Below, in pieces: positions 23,565-35,325 of a stretch of 64,000 nucleotides of DNA (positions are counted from its first letter, which is position 1; each line of letters starts with the position of its first letter). This DNA is from Synaphobranchus kaupii (taxonomy: Eukaryota > Chordata > Actinopteri > Anguilliformes > Synaphobranchidae). Location: contig CM056387.1 in NCBI GenBank assembly GCA_029718625.1, forward strand, positions 35,886,151 to 35,950,150. Reading direction: 5' to 3'. The notes below the pieces were generated by a model. The model was not told where the DNA came from and did no database searches. It was given only the letters and a program-made list of their open reading frames with translations. The translations under genes and the position numbers were made by a program.

Positions 23565-23777
23565 AACAACTCAAAAAACTAAAAGGAAAAAATAAATACT
23601 GTAGCAACATAAGAAAACAAGTCAGATCAAATCAATAAGTCAAACATACTAGATTGATGTTAAACAGAAAATAATATAATACAAACAATATAATATAAAA
23701 ATATAATGTAAAAATATAATGTAAAAATAAAATAAAGAAAATATCAGGAAATGAGCAATGAACAATGGACAAAGTGC

Positions 23778-24355
23778 CAATTTCCCCATTGACTTATAAC
23801 GGTCACGCGTTCACGTGTAATGACTGTTGCGCACCACTAATCGTATTTATGAGACGGTCCAACAGTGTCAAAAATAACGAAACACATGCGCAGCATCCCG
23901 CGTACATGGACGCGTACATGGCCGCGTACATGGACGCGTACATGGCCGCGTACATGGACGCGTACATGGACGCGTACATGAATTTTTATTAAAAATTAAA
24001 AATCTAACAAAAAAGATCATTTGTTTTATAATTGCCTTGAAGATCAAATGTTCATATAGAACTAGGGCTGCAACTAGCTATTTTGATAATTAGAAGAAGT
24101 TTTGTAGTCCAAGGCAGCTCTACAAAATTAAAAAGCCTTTATTGAATGGCTCACATTATTTAGAATATTAAAAAACCAACATGTTTCGGCCTACATAGGG
24201 ACTTCCTCAGCTGGTGCTGAAATAATGGAACAATATATAACATAGCCAGAAGGGGTCAGTCGAGATACAATCTATTAAATAGATCGTTATATAGATCATT
24301 ATGTCAAATGAATAAACAATATTACTTACAAAATAATGCATCAAACTAATACATA

Positions 24356-24409
<54 letters not shown>

Positions 24410-24604
24410 AACAACTCAAAAAACTAAAAGGAAAAAATAAATACTGTAGCAACATAAGAAAACAAGTCAGATCAAATCAATAAGTCAAACATACTAGATT
24501 GATGTTAAACAGAAAATAATATAATATAAACAATATAATATAACCAATATAATATAAAAATATAATGTAAAAATAAAATAAAGAAAATATCAGGAAATGA
24601 GCAA
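23778..24604 (-). repeat. PLE/satellite hybrid unit L2
   Basis: Same organisation as L1, but this unit's PLE side joins the PLE 3' untranslated region and endonuclease (24605 onward) instead of another satellite. It is the copy that links the tandem units to a recognisable PLE gene. Confidence 0.9.
24175..24216 (-). ncRNA. Hammerhead motif, core-mutated (L2)
   Basis: Same position in the unit as L1, but the core reads CUGAGGA in place of CUGAUGA. A change there would be expected to abolish cleavage. Confidence 0.5.
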
Positions 24605-24641
24605 TGAACAATGGACAAAGTAATAAAGTAACCTACTTAAC

Positions 24642-25300
24642 CTATAGAAATGACACCAAGTCTATGGAGTCATTTAGACCTGGGGGTGAGGTGGCCTGTA
24701 GCCTATCGATCCAGCGGTTCTCTTTTTGGTTTAATTTCTTCTGTCTATCTCCTCCCCTAGAGGTGGGGGGGGGGGGGACCATGTCAATGCCGATAGCTGT
24801 AAATATAACTGAGGCACTTTGGTGAGCGTTTTTAAGATGTTTAGCCATCGCGTAATCCATATTGTTTGTTTTTATTGCATATTTGTGATCAGCCAGTCGA
24901 TCAAGTAAGCGGCGTTTCGTACGACCCACATAAAAAGAATTACATTTAGAGCAGGACAGTATATAAATAACATGAGTAGTTTGACAATTAATGAAGCTGT
25001 TAGATGTATATGTTTGTTTAGTTACTGGGTGGGTGAACCCTTTAGATCTCTCCACCACATCACATTGTTTACAGTGACCGCATCTATAAGTTCCTGCAGG
25101 AGGCTTGAACCATGTGGATTTAACATCAGCCGGTAGATGGCTTCGTACTAATTTATCTCCGAGATTGGGGGCTCTTCTAAATGTACAGAGAGGGGGGTCA
25201 GGGAATATGTTGGACAAGGCATCATCACATTGGATCAGGCTCCAATTCTTTTTAATTATGTTGCGGACAAGTTTAGAACAATACGTCAAGGAGGCGTCCC
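24642..25300 (-). pseudogene. Penelope-like element GIY-YIG endonuclease, 5'-truncated
   Basis: Minus-strand frame of about 215 residues. It starts in the RT-to-endonuclease linker (LVRNIIKKNWSLIQ, then FRRAPNLGDKLVRS). A cysteine cluster (YRCGHCKQC, about residues 69-77) follows. Next is the GIY-YIG core with VIYILSCSKCNSFYVGRT (about 107-124) and RLLDRLADHK after it, then YAMAKHLKNAH. It ends in IDLVSFL and a stop. In PLEs this nuclease nicks target DNA to prime reverse transcription. The linker-to-stop part is open, but the RT domain is absent on this strand, so the copy cannot move by itself. The 3' region and hammerhead motif follow downstream, as expected for a PLE. Confidence 0.85.
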
Positions 25301-25430
25301 GACAACTTCAGGACACTACCTTTTATCTCCCCCTTACTTCGAACGCGTCAACTTTATTAGCGCAAGAACTTAGAGTGTATGTAGGAAACTTCATCCGTAA
25401 ACAGAGGGATATTGAAGCTACAACATTATA
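25297..25430 (+). pseudogene. Probable PLE reverse-transcriptase N-terminal fragment, inverted
   Basis: The plus strand encodes EASRQLQDTTFYLPLTSNAS followed by TLLAQELRVYVGNF. This resembles the segment before the RT core in PLEs. It abuts the minus-strand linker at about 25300, so the two PLE pieces face away from each other. Similarity is from recollection of the family and the fragment is short. Confidence 0.45.
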
Positions 25431-27798
25431 TAATCCTGACCATGTAGGACTATTCAGGAGGTTTGGGGGAGGGGCTAAAGCGCTTCAAAAACAGCATGTT
25501 ATCTAACCCTAACCCTCATATGACAACAATCCAGATGTATTTGGTAGGTAAAATAAGGTCTACACTAGTGCAAATCCAAACATATGACTGTGATTAGGAA
25601 AAACATCAATACCTTGAAGGATTTTTTCCACCAAATAAGCAAAAAAATCAAAAGACTTGATTTTATCCAGGCTGGAGTCTCAAAGGGTCTCAGAAACTAC
25701 ACCTCAAAGAGGCTCTAACCAGACAGAGGTGAAAATTAAACTTTGTCGTAGGACAAAACTAAAGACGTTTTTGGAAAGGCCTTGACCTGGAGAATAACGT
25801 TTGTCAATTATTTTGCCCTGACACCCCAGGGGACTCAGTAGCGCCCCCTAGAAGGGCAAAACTGGCCAAACTTCAAATGCTTCTAATTCTGGAACCAATG
25901 GACATATCGGGTAGATATTTAACAGGATGATTAACTAACTAGTCTTTCATAAATAATGTCAGAGCCAGCCTTCAAGCTCTAACAGAAGGGCCTGAATAAA
26001 ATGTTTGATGCTTAATCATTTGATACTTTGATGATTCAATTATATGATCAATTGGGATCTTAACTGATGCTATATTGAACATAAATTTTAAGCCCCAGGT
26101 CAATAGGATTAGTATTTTTTTCGTTATTGGTACTAATAGTTTAGAACTACAATTCCCCAAAAACCAGAGAGCTCTACGTAATGATGGCCTGTGAAAAGAT
26201 GGCGCCGTCTGTAGTCCGTTTAGGGTTAGGGTTCGGATAATAAATATATACGGCTAATCTGGGTCGCCCCATGTAGGGGACAGTATTAAAATTAATTGAG
26301 ATTGTGGGATTTTGACCATATCCGACATAAACTGTTTGCTTTTTTTGTGACTGAATAAACCTTTCCACATGTTTTTTGTGTCCCTATTAACATATTTAGC
26401 GGTTATCGCCATCAACCAGTAGCTACTCAAAAGTCACTCGTCTGGTAAACAAAATTCACTAGCCGGCTAGCTAGCTAACAACCGAAAAGTAGCATAGTAG
26501 CCAAGCCCACAGTAACACCTCTAAATTTCGTTCTATGTAGCACGAAAACAGTCTGAGAAATGCTAGCATTGAAAATGCATGGGTTTAAATTTCGTTCTGT
26601 GTAGCACGATAAAAGTCGGACAATCGTGCTCCGGGTGACGATTCAATAGATTAATTGTCGTGACTATGAGCATGAAAAAGCGTGAGACCGGGTTGATTTT
26701 TCACCTGTTAACATAACAAAGTGTACCTTAACCTAAAGGCTAAGACCATTGCGCTATTGTGTGGTAAATTTATTAAACATCCTCACATCAATTTTTGGAA
26801 ATACTGACTTATTTCTTTGTGATGGAGTTCATTTCACCCATAGACTGTATAAAAATAGATTTCACCCCTAGGGGAAATTATATTTTTCTAAATGCTATTT
26901 TACAGTCCCTTAAATACTGAATTCAGGGGAGGAGACGCTGCCTTTACGGGTTTTCCCTGCCCAATTCTGGCAGTTTCTCCAATCCTGGATTTGGCTTTTA
27001 ACGGAACAGGGTTTTCTTAATGAACTAAGTCAGGTTTTCAAAATTTATGTGATTATTTTTTAATTAAATTTGTAGCCATGACATTGTTCACCCAACGCCC
27101 TCTGCTCTTCCTCACCCCTGTCCCTTATCTTCCCTACAAACACCCCCCCCGCACATCTTGTCCTCTCCAGCCATGCCAATCCATGGCCTTCTTTGCGTAT
27201 TTCTCCCCACGCTGGATGTAGCTGTCTAGTATGTACATTTTGGGGAAACAGTAATAAAAAGTTTCAATTAATTATAAACCTTGTTTTTTTTATTGAAGGG
27301 TTCATTGTTTGCATATGTCATACAGTGGTATAAGGAGAAATTGCTAATTTTTTTTTCATTTGTAAAGACTAAATAATCAAATGTACACCATTCAAAATTA
27401 TGAATCATGAATAAGGGAAACATTTTTATTCTTCGATATGCTGCGTTTCATTCACAGCAAGTTTAATCACCGTCTCCAACGTTGTCCTGGACGATAAGGG
27501 AAAAAAAACGTAGAGACGTTAGGAGTTTGTTATAGGACACAGCAAAGTTCAGCAGCCTGTCTCAGTTTAAAGCCCACTCTCACCACATCAAGGCAATGGC
27601 GCCACCAGGGGGTGGCCACGGCCACCCCTATAAATTTGCTGGCCACCCCACTGGCCACCCCAGCGCCAGTCACATAGATTGTAGTAGCGTCAGTTATGCA
27701 TTTCATCCCAAATGCACAGCCAGCCAGGCAAAGGAAGCCGCTCTTGACGCAGTGCCATCCTGCACGATATAACACTCCACAACACTTTGGCAACTGGG
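25431..27798. other. Spacer of inverted pair 1, no gene recognised
   Basis: AT-rich unique DNA. It holds two similar patches (TAAATTTCGTTCTATGTAGC near 26523 and TTCGTTCTGTGTAGC near 26589). A short TTAGGG-like run lies near 26221-26233, and a GGCCACCCC-rich repeat near 27604-27662. The 87-residue minus frame at 27530 overlaps that repeat and is not convincing. Confidence 0.45.
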
Positions 27799-28156
27799 AC
27801 TCTCAGTCGAGGAAAAGGTCACAACTAACGTTAACTTGCTACTAAGTTTAATCACTGTGCAAACAGACAAATGAACCGTTATCATTTCGTAACCATGTAG
27901 TAATTCTAAAAGATAATCACACGACTTGCTAACGTTAGCTAACTAACCAACAAAAGCAATGCTTCGTATAGCAACGGCCTTGGCTACTTAGTTAGACTTG
28001 CATTAAACAAGCTAACGTTAGCAAGTGATGTGATTATTTTTTAGCATTAGCTAGTACATGATTACCAAATTATAACGGTTCACTGGTCTGTTTGCGTAGT
28101 GAATGAACGTAGTAGTAAGCTAACGTTATTTGTTACGTTTTCCTCTGCCGAGAGTC
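27799..28156. repeat. Foldback (hairpin) repeat
   Basis: The left arm (about 27799-27946) and right arm (about 28008-28156) are imperfect reverse complements, roughly 150 bp each, with a 60-bp loop. Matching landmarks are ACTCTCAGTCGAGG versus CCTCTGCCGAGAGT and the shared CTAACGTTAGC. It may be a MITE. Confidence 0.7.
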
Positions 28157-28746
28157 AAGGTGTGTCTGTGGACATTAGCCTACACTCAGGAGTGAACATT
28201 ACGGTGTAAATAGTGCTCTCATCTCGCTGTCAGCTGTGTTGTGAGAAGGCGCTGAGTAGGCTAGGCTACAGGGCTGATGCTGGCCTCTCAAGAAGCACCG
28301 ACTGTTTCAGGTGACGATAATATTTATGCATTACTCCGATTGCCGGTTGGAGGCTAATAACGTTACTTGTCTTCCCCCTCCATGCTGCACGGACAACAAC
28401 AGCCTACCAGCCATGGATATAAAAATGTAGATATATGTCGCATCGGCCGCTGTGTAACGTTGCAGCGATACTAATATTGAAAATGTAGCTATGTAGGCTA
28501 CGTTCTGTAAAAAGAAACAATCATGCATGCATAAGTTGTTAAAATGTTGTCAGAGCTAATGGTGATTTTATTGTTTAAAGCTGCTAGAAAGCAGTAGAGG
28601 TTGGTTCTTAATTATTATCTTGGTAGCTCTGATTATTATAACCGTATTAGGCCATAGCTGCAAATCTTGGATGTAGTTTTAATCGCAAATGGAGAGCGAT
28701 TTTACAGCTTTCCAGCTTTCCAGCTTGGAAGCAAAGTGGTGGAAGT
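28157..28746. other. No gene recognised
   Basis: Unique sequence up to the second arm. Confidence 0.5.
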
Positions 28747-28749
28747 CTA

Positions 28750-28978
28750 AAAACAAACAATATGGATTACGCGATGGCTAAACATCTTAAAAACGCTCAC
28801 CAAAGTGCCTCAGTTATATTTACAGCTATCGGCATTGACATGGTCCCCCCCCCCCACCTCTAGGGGACGAGATAGACAGAAGAAATTAAACCAAAAAGAG
28901 AGCCGCTGGATCGATAGGCTACAGGCCACCTCACCCCCAGGTCTAAATGACTCCATAGACTTGGTGTCATTTCTATAG
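28750..28978 (+). pseudogene. PLE GIY-YIG endonuclease, C-terminal fragment
   Basis: Starts KTNNMDYAMAKHLKNAH and matches the end of the 24642-25300 gene. A C tract (about 28846-28857) differs in length from the other copies and shifts the frame before the terminal part, which is readable in another frame up to the stop near 28976. A second change (GGACGAG for GGAGGAG) is also seen. Confidence 0.8.
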
Positions 28979-29196
28979 GTTAAGTAGGTTACTTTATTAC
29001 TTTGTCCATTGTTCATTGCTCATTTCCTGATATTTTCTTTATTTTATTTTTACATTATATTTTTATATTATATTGTTTATATTATATTATTTTCTGTTTA
29101 ACATCAATCTAGTATGTTTGACTTATTGATTTGGTCTGACTTGTTTTCTTATGTTGCTACAGTATTTATTTTTTCCTTTTAGTTTTTTGAGTTGTT

Positions 29197-29264
<68 letters not shown>

Positions 29265-29968
29265 TATGTATTAGTTTGATGCATTATTTTGTAAGTAATA
29301 TTGTTTATTCATTTGACATAATGATCTATATAACGATCTATTTAATAGATTGTATCTCGACTGACCCCTTCTGGCTATGTTATATATTGTTCCATTCTTT
29401 CAGCACCAGCTGATGAAGTCCCTATGTAGGCCGAAACATGTTGGTTTTTTAATATTCTAAATAATGTGAGCCATTCAATAAAGGCTTTTTAATTTTGTAG
29501 AGCTGCCTTGGACTACAAAACTTCTTCTAATTATCAAAATAGCTAGTTGCAGCCTTAGTTCTATGGGAACATTTGATCTTCAAGGCAATTATAAAACAAA
29601 TGATCTTTTTTGTTAGATTTTTAATGTAAACTATAAATGTATGTCTATTTAACGTTTACAGTGATTCCAGCATAGGACTATATGGACATTAGTCTGTTGA
29701 GACTGAAAATATTTCCCTATATTTTACATGGAGTATTAGATTTTGAAAGGTAGGTCGGTAAAATTCATGTACGCGTCCATGTACGCGGCCATGTACGCGT
29801 CCATGTACGCGGCCATGTACGCGTCCATGTACGCGGCCATGTACGCGGGATGCTGCGCATGTGTTTCGTTATTTTTGACACTGTTGGACCGTCTCATAAA
29901 TACGATTAGTGGTGCGCAACAGTCATTACACGTGAACGCGTGACCGTTATAAGTCAATGGGGAAATTG
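28979..29968 (+). repeat. PLE/satellite hybrid unit R1 (variant junction)
   Basis: PLE 3' region, a long AT run (about 29201-29261), hammerhead motif and satellite. After GTTAGATTTTTAATG it carries about 130 bp absent from R2-R5 (29627-29758, with TGTAAACTATAAATG and CCAGCATAGGACTATATGG). The same extra piece occurs at 34384-34482 and 39908-40001. R1 may therefore be closer to an original insertion end. Confidence 0.85.
29404..29445 (+). ncRNA. Hammerhead ribozyme motif (R1)
   Basis: Intact CUGAUGA and GAAAC core strands with palindromic stem III, as in L1 but on the plus strand, downstream of the endonuclease fragment. Confidence 0.6.
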
Positions 29969-30181
29969 GCACTTTGTCCATTGTTCATTGCTCATTTCCT
30001 GATATTTTCTTTATTTTATTTTTACATTATATTTTTACATTATATTTTTATATTATATTGTTTGTATTATATTATTTTCTGTTTAACATCAATCTAGTAT
30101 GTTTGACTTATTGATTTGATCTGACTTGTTTTCTTATGTTGCTACAGTATTTATTTTTTCCTTTTAGTTTTTTGAGTTGTT

Positions 30182-30241
<60 letters not shown>

Positions 30242-30819
30242 TATGTATTAGTTTGATGCATTATTTTGTAAGTAATATTGTTTATTCATTTGACATAATG
30301 ATCTATATAACGATCTATTTAATAGATTGTATCTCGACTGACCCCTTCTGGCTATGTTATATATTGTTCCATTCTTTCAGCACCAGCTGATGAAGTCCCT
30401 ATGTAGGCCGAAACATGTTGGTTTTTTAATATTCTAAATAACGTGAGCCATTCAATAAAGGCTTTTTAATTTTGTAGAGCTGCCTTGGACTACAAAACTT
30501 CTTCTAATTATCAAAATAGCTAGTTGCAGCCCTAGTTCTATATGAACATTTGATCTTCAAGGCAATTATAAAACAAATGATCTTTTTTGTTAGATTTTTA
30601 ATTTTTAATAAAAATTCATGTACGCGTCCATGTACGCGTCCATGTACGCGGCCATGTACGCGTCCATGTACGCGGCCATGTACGCGTCCATGTACGCGGG
30701 ATGCTGCGCATGTGTTTCGTTATTTTTGACACTGTTGGACCGTCTCATAAATACGATTAGTGGTGCGCAACAGTCATTACACGTGAACGCGTGACCGTTA
30801 TAAGTCAATGGGGAAATTG
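29969..30819 (+). repeat. PLE/satellite hybrid unit R2 (851 bp)
   Basis: Bounded on both sides by GGGGAAATTGGC followed by ACTTTGTCCATTG. Contains one AT run, one hammerhead motif and one 12-mer array. Confidence 0.92.
30381..30422 (+). ncRNA. Hammerhead ribozyme motif (R2)
   Basis: Core strands identical to R1. Confidence 0.6.
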
Positions 30820-31032
30820 GCACTTTGTCCATTGTTCATTGCTCATTTCCTGATATTTTCTTTATTTTATTTTTACATTATATTTTTACATTATATTTTT
30901 ATATTATATTGTTTGTATTATATTATTTTCTGTTTAACATCAATCTAGTATGTTTGACTTATTGATTTGATCTGACTTGTTTTCTTATGTTGCTACAGTA
31001 TTTATTTTTTCCTTTTAGTTTTTTGAGTTGTT

Positions 31033-31096
<64 letters not shown>

Positions 31097-31674
31097 TATG
31101 TATTAGTTTGATGCATTATTTTGTAAGTAATATTGTTTATTCATTTGACATAATGATCTATATAACGATCTATTTAATAGATTGTATCTCGACTGACCCC
31201 TTCTGGCTATGTTATATATTGTTCCATTCTTTCAGCACCAGCTGATGAAGTCCCTATGTAGGCCGAAACATGTTGGTTTTTTAATATTCTAAATAACGTG
31301 AGCCATTCAATAAAGGCTTTTTAATTTTGTAGAGCTGCCTTGGACTACAAAACTTCTTCTAATTATCAAAATAGCTAGTTGCAGCCCTAGTTCTATATGA
31401 ACATTTGATCTTCAAGGCAATTATAAAACAAATGATCTTTTTTGTTAGATTTTTAATTTTTAATAAAAATTCATGTACGCGTCCATGTACGCGTCCATGT
31501 ACGCGGCCATGTACGCGTCCATGTACGCGGCCATGTACGCGTCCATGTACGCGGGATGCTGCGCATGTGTTTCGTTATTTTTGACACTGTTGGACCGTCT
31601 CATAAATACGATTAGTGGTGCGCAACAGTCATTACACGTGAACGCGTGACCGTTATAAGTCAATGGGGAAATTG
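30820..31674 (+). repeat. PLE/satellite hybrid unit R3 (855 bp)
   Basis: Same order as R2. Most of the length difference lies in the AT run (about 31038-31093). Confidence 0.92.
31236..31277 (+). ncRNA. Hammerhead ribozyme motif (R3)
   Basis: Core strands identical to R1. Confidence 0.6.
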
Positions 31675-31887
31675 GCACTTTGTCCATTGTTCATTGCTCA
31701 TTTCCTGATATTTTCTTTATTTTATTTTTACATTATATTTTTACATTATATTTTTATATTATATTGTTTGTATTATATTATTTTCTGTTTAACATCAATC
31801 TAGTATGTTTGACTTATTGATTTGATCTGACTTGTTTTCTTATGTTGCTACAGTATTTATTTTTTCCTTTTAGTTTTTTGAGTTGTT

Positions 31888-31943
<56 letters not shown>

Positions 31944-32521
31944 TATGTATTAGTTTGATGCATTATTTTGTAAGTAATATTGTTTATTCATTTGACATAA
32001 TGATCTATATAACGATCTATTTAATAGATTGTATCTCGACTGACCCCTTCTGGCTATGTTATATATTGTTCCATTCTTTCAGCACCAGCTGATGAAGTCC
32101 CTATGTAGGCCGAAACATGTTGGTTTTTTAATATTCTAAATAACGTGAGCCATTCAATAAAGGCTTTTTAATTTTGTAGAGCTGCCTTGGACTACAAAAC
32201 TTCTTCTAATTATCAAAATAGCTAGTTGCAGCCCTAGTTCTATATGAACATTTGATCTTCAAGGCAATTATAAAACAAATGATCTTTTTTGTTAGATTTT
32301 TAATTTTTAATAAAAATTCATGTACGCGTCCATGTACGCGTCCATGTACGCGGCCATGTACGCGTCCATGTACGCGGCCATGTACGCGTCCATGTACGCG
32401 GGATGCTGCGCATGTGTTTCGTTATTTTTGACACTGTTGGACCGTCTCATAAATACGATTAGTGGTGCGCAACAGTCATTACACGTGAACGCGTGACCGT
32501 TATAAGTCAATGGGGAAATTG
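31675..32521 (+). repeat. PLE/satellite hybrid unit R4 (847 bp)
   Basis: Same order as R2 with a shorter AT run. Confidence 0.92.
32093..32134 (+). ncRNA. Hammerhead ribozyme motif (R4)
   Basis: Core strands identical to R1. Confidence 0.6.
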
Positions 32522-32734
32522 GCACTTTGTCCATTGTTCATTGCTCATTTCCTGATATTTTCTTTATTTTATTTTTACATTATATTTTTACATTATATTT
32601 TTATATTATATTGTTTGTATTATATTATTTTCTGTTTAACATCAATCTAGTATGTTTGACTTATTGATTTGATCTGACTTGTTTTCTTATGTTGCTACAG
32701 TATTTATTTTTTCCTTTTAGTTTTTTGAGTTGTT

Positions 32735-32776
<42 letters not shown>

Positions 32777-33378
32777 TATGTATTAGTTTGATGCATTATT
32801 TTGTAAGTAATATTGTTTATTCATTTGACATAATGATCTATATAACGATCTATTTAATAGATTGTATCTCGACTGACCCCTTCTGGCTATGTTATATATT
32901 GTTCCATTCTTTCAGCACCAGCTGATGAAGTCCCTATGTAGGCCGAAACATGTTGGTTTTTTAATATTCTAAATAACGTGAGCCATTCAATAAAGGCTTT
33001 TTAATTTTGTAGAGCTGCCTTGGACTACAAAACTTCTTCTAATTATCAAAATAGCTAGTTGCAGCCCTAGTTCTATATGAACATTTGATCTTCAAGGCAA
33101 TTATAAAACAAATGATCTTTTTTGTTAGATTTTTAATTTTTAATAAAAATTCATGTACGCGTCCATGTACGCGTCCATGTACGCGGCCATGTACGCGTCC
33201 ATGTACGCGGCCATGTACGCGTCCATGTACGCGGCCATGTACGCGTCCATGTACGCGGGATGCTGCGCATGTGTTTCGTTATTTTTGACACTGTTGGACC
33301 GTCTCATAAATACGATTAGTGGTGCGCAACAGTCATTACACGTGAACGCGTGACCGTTATAAGTCAATGGGGAAATTG
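32522..33378 (+). repeat. PLE/satellite hybrid unit R5 (857 bp)
   Basis: Mirror of L1 and the same length. It has a longer 12-mer array and is followed by the same GCATCAAAGCAGGTGTGTG flank that borders L1. Confidence 0.92.
32916..32957 (+). ncRNA. Hammerhead ribozyme motif (R5)
   Basis: Core strands identical to R1. Confidence 0.6.
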
Positions 33379-33877
33379 GCATCAAAGCAGGTGTGTGTGT
33401 GACACGTTCAGTCGCATTATGAGACGTGTGGGTCTCCAGACCTTCCGGTTGCGTAGCATCAAAAAATGCGAACGGGTGTGTGTGTGAACGCATAACAAAA
33501 TTTCTCTAACAGTGACAGACGAGCGTGTACACGCTTTGAGTGCAGTGCGCATCATCTTGTCACGCGTGAAATACAATGCGCACGTCACAACGCACACACA
33601 CACGCACGCGTAGCAAAATTTACCAAGTGAATCACGCAGGCACACACGCGTTGCTGCGCATGTGTTTCGTTATTTTTGACACTGTTGGACCGTCTCATAA
33701 ATACGATTAGTGGTGCGCAACAGTCATTACACGTGAACGTGCGCGTGCACGCGTGACCGTTATAAGTCAATGGGGAAATTACATGACACGTCAGGCGCTG
33801 CTGTGCTGCACAGGCATCAAAGCAGGCGTTGCTGTGCATGTGTTTCGTTATTTTTGACATCAATGGGTCTTCATAAT
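33379..33877. repeat. CpG-rich satellite flank
   Basis: Reverse complement of 22424-22920, including CCTTCCGGTTGCGTAGC and the 317-bp satellite core. At 33877 it meets the next inverted arm, so this point is itself a local palindrome centre. Confidence 0.85.
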
Positions 33878-34656
33878 GAGACGGTCCAACAGTGTCAAAA
33901 ATAACGAAACACATGCGCAGCAACGCGTGTGTGCCTGCGTGATTAACTTGGTAAATTTTGGTACGCGTGCGTGTGTGTGTCCGTTGTTACGTGCGCATTG
34001 TATTTCACGCGTGACAAGATGATGCGTACTGCACTCAAAGCGTGTACACGTTCGTCTGTCACTGTTAGAGAAATTTTGTCACGCGTTCACGTGTAATGAG
34101 TGTTGCGCACCACTAATCGTATTTATGAGACGGTCCAACAGTGTCAAAAATAACGAAACACATGCGCAGCATCCCGCGTACATGGCCGCGTACATGGACG
34201 CGTACATGGCCGCGTACATGGACTTATAACGGTCACGCGTTCACGTGTAATGAGTGTTGCGCACCACTAATCGTATTTATGAGACGGTCCAACAGTGTCA
34301 AAAATAACGAAACACATGCGCAGCATCCCGCGTACATGGCCGCGTACATGGACGCGTACATGGCCGCGTACATGAATTTTTATAGGGAAATATTTTCAGT
34401 CTCAACAGACTAATGTCCATATAGTCCTATGCTGGAATCACTGTAAACGTTAAATAGACATACATTTATAGTTTACATTAAAAATCTAACAAAAAAGATC
34501 GTTTGTTTTATAATTGCCTTGAAGATCAAATGTTCCCATAGAACTAGGGCTGCAACTAGCTATTTTGATAATTAGAAGAAGTTTTGTAGTCCAAGGCAGC
34601 TCTACAAAATTAAAAAGCCTTTATTGAATGGCTCACATTATTTAGAATATTAAAAA

Positions 34657-34698
34657 ACCAACATGTTTCGGCCTACATAGGGACTTTATCAGCTGGTG
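34657..34698 (-). ncRNA. Hammerhead motif, core-mutated
   Basis: Core reads CUGAUAA instead of CUGAUGA. The mirrored copy at 39686 carries the same change, so it predates the duplication of the arms. Confidence 0.5.
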
Positions 34699-34839
34699 CT
34701 GAAAGAATGGAACAATATATAACATAGCCAGAAGGGGTCAGTGTCGAGATACAATCTATTAAATAGATCGTTATATAGATCATTATGTCAAATGAATAAA
34801 CAATATTACTTACACAATAATGCATCAAACTAATACATA

Positions 34840-34905
<66 letters not shown>

Positions 34906-35123
34906 AACAACTCAAAAAACTAAAAGGAAAAAATAAATACTGTAGCAACATAAGAAAACAAGTCAGATCAAATCAATAAGTCAAACATACTAGATTGATG
35001 TTAAACAGAAAATAATATAATATAAACAATATAATATAAAAATATAATGTAAAAATAAAATAAAGAAAATATCAGGAAATGAGCAATGAACAATGGACAA
35101 AGTAATAAAGTAACCTACTTAAC

Positions 35124-35325
35124 CTATAGAAATGACACCAAGTCTATGGAGTCATTTAGACCTGGGGGTGAGGTGGCCTGTAGCCTATCGATCCAGCGGC
35201 TCTCTTTTTGGTTTAATTTCTTCTGTCTATCTCCTCCCCTAGAGGTGGGGGGGGACCATGTCAATGCCGATAGCTGTAAATATAACTGAGGCACTTTGGT
35301 GAGCGTTTTTAAGATGTTTAGCCAG
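35124..35325 (-). pseudogene. PLE endonuclease C-terminal fragment
   Basis: The minus strand reads RQKKLNQKESRWIDRLQ, then NDSIDLVSFL and a stop, as in the longer copy at 24642. Upstream the frame is shifted at the GGGGGG tract near 35247. At about 35325 it joins the linker fragment on the opposite strand. Confidence 0.75.

Larger units (their letters stand above)
22921..23777 (-). repeat. PLE/satellite hybrid unit L1 (857 bp)
   Basis: On the minus strand the unit contains the PLE 3' region from ACTTTGTCCATTGTTCATTG, an AT microsatellite (about 23525-23560), a hammerhead-like motif, then CpG-rich satellite with a 12-mer array, ending at GGGGAAATTG. The next unit follows directly, head to tail. 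Confidence 0.9.
22107..24878. repeat. Inverted-repeat pair 1, left arm
   Basis: The reverse complement of this stretch reappears at 28747-33877. It holds the 317-bp satellite, two PLE/satellite hybrid units on the minus strand and the end of a PLE endonuclease. The right arm is longer because it has five hybrid units instead of two. Matching was by eye along most of the length. Confidence 0.85.
28747..33877. repeat. Inverted-repeat pair 1, right arm
   Basis: Reverse complement of 22107-24878 with three extra hybrid units. It starts at AAAAACAAACAATATGG, the mirror of the sequence at about 24860-24878. It ends at AATGGGTCTTCAT, the mirror of 22107. Confidence 0.85.

Noticed and set aside
26215..26240. 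TTAGGG-like run as an interstitial telomere
   Set aside because: Only about two to three units, too short to separate from chance.
27530..27793. 87-residue minus frame as a small gene
   Set aside because: It overlaps a GGCCACCCC-rich dispersed repeat and has no recognisable domain.
22946..34413. Short frames with MDAYMAAYMDAY or CTRPCTRP repeats
   Set aside because: They are readings of the 12-bp GCGTACATGG repeat. The same DNA is open on both strands.
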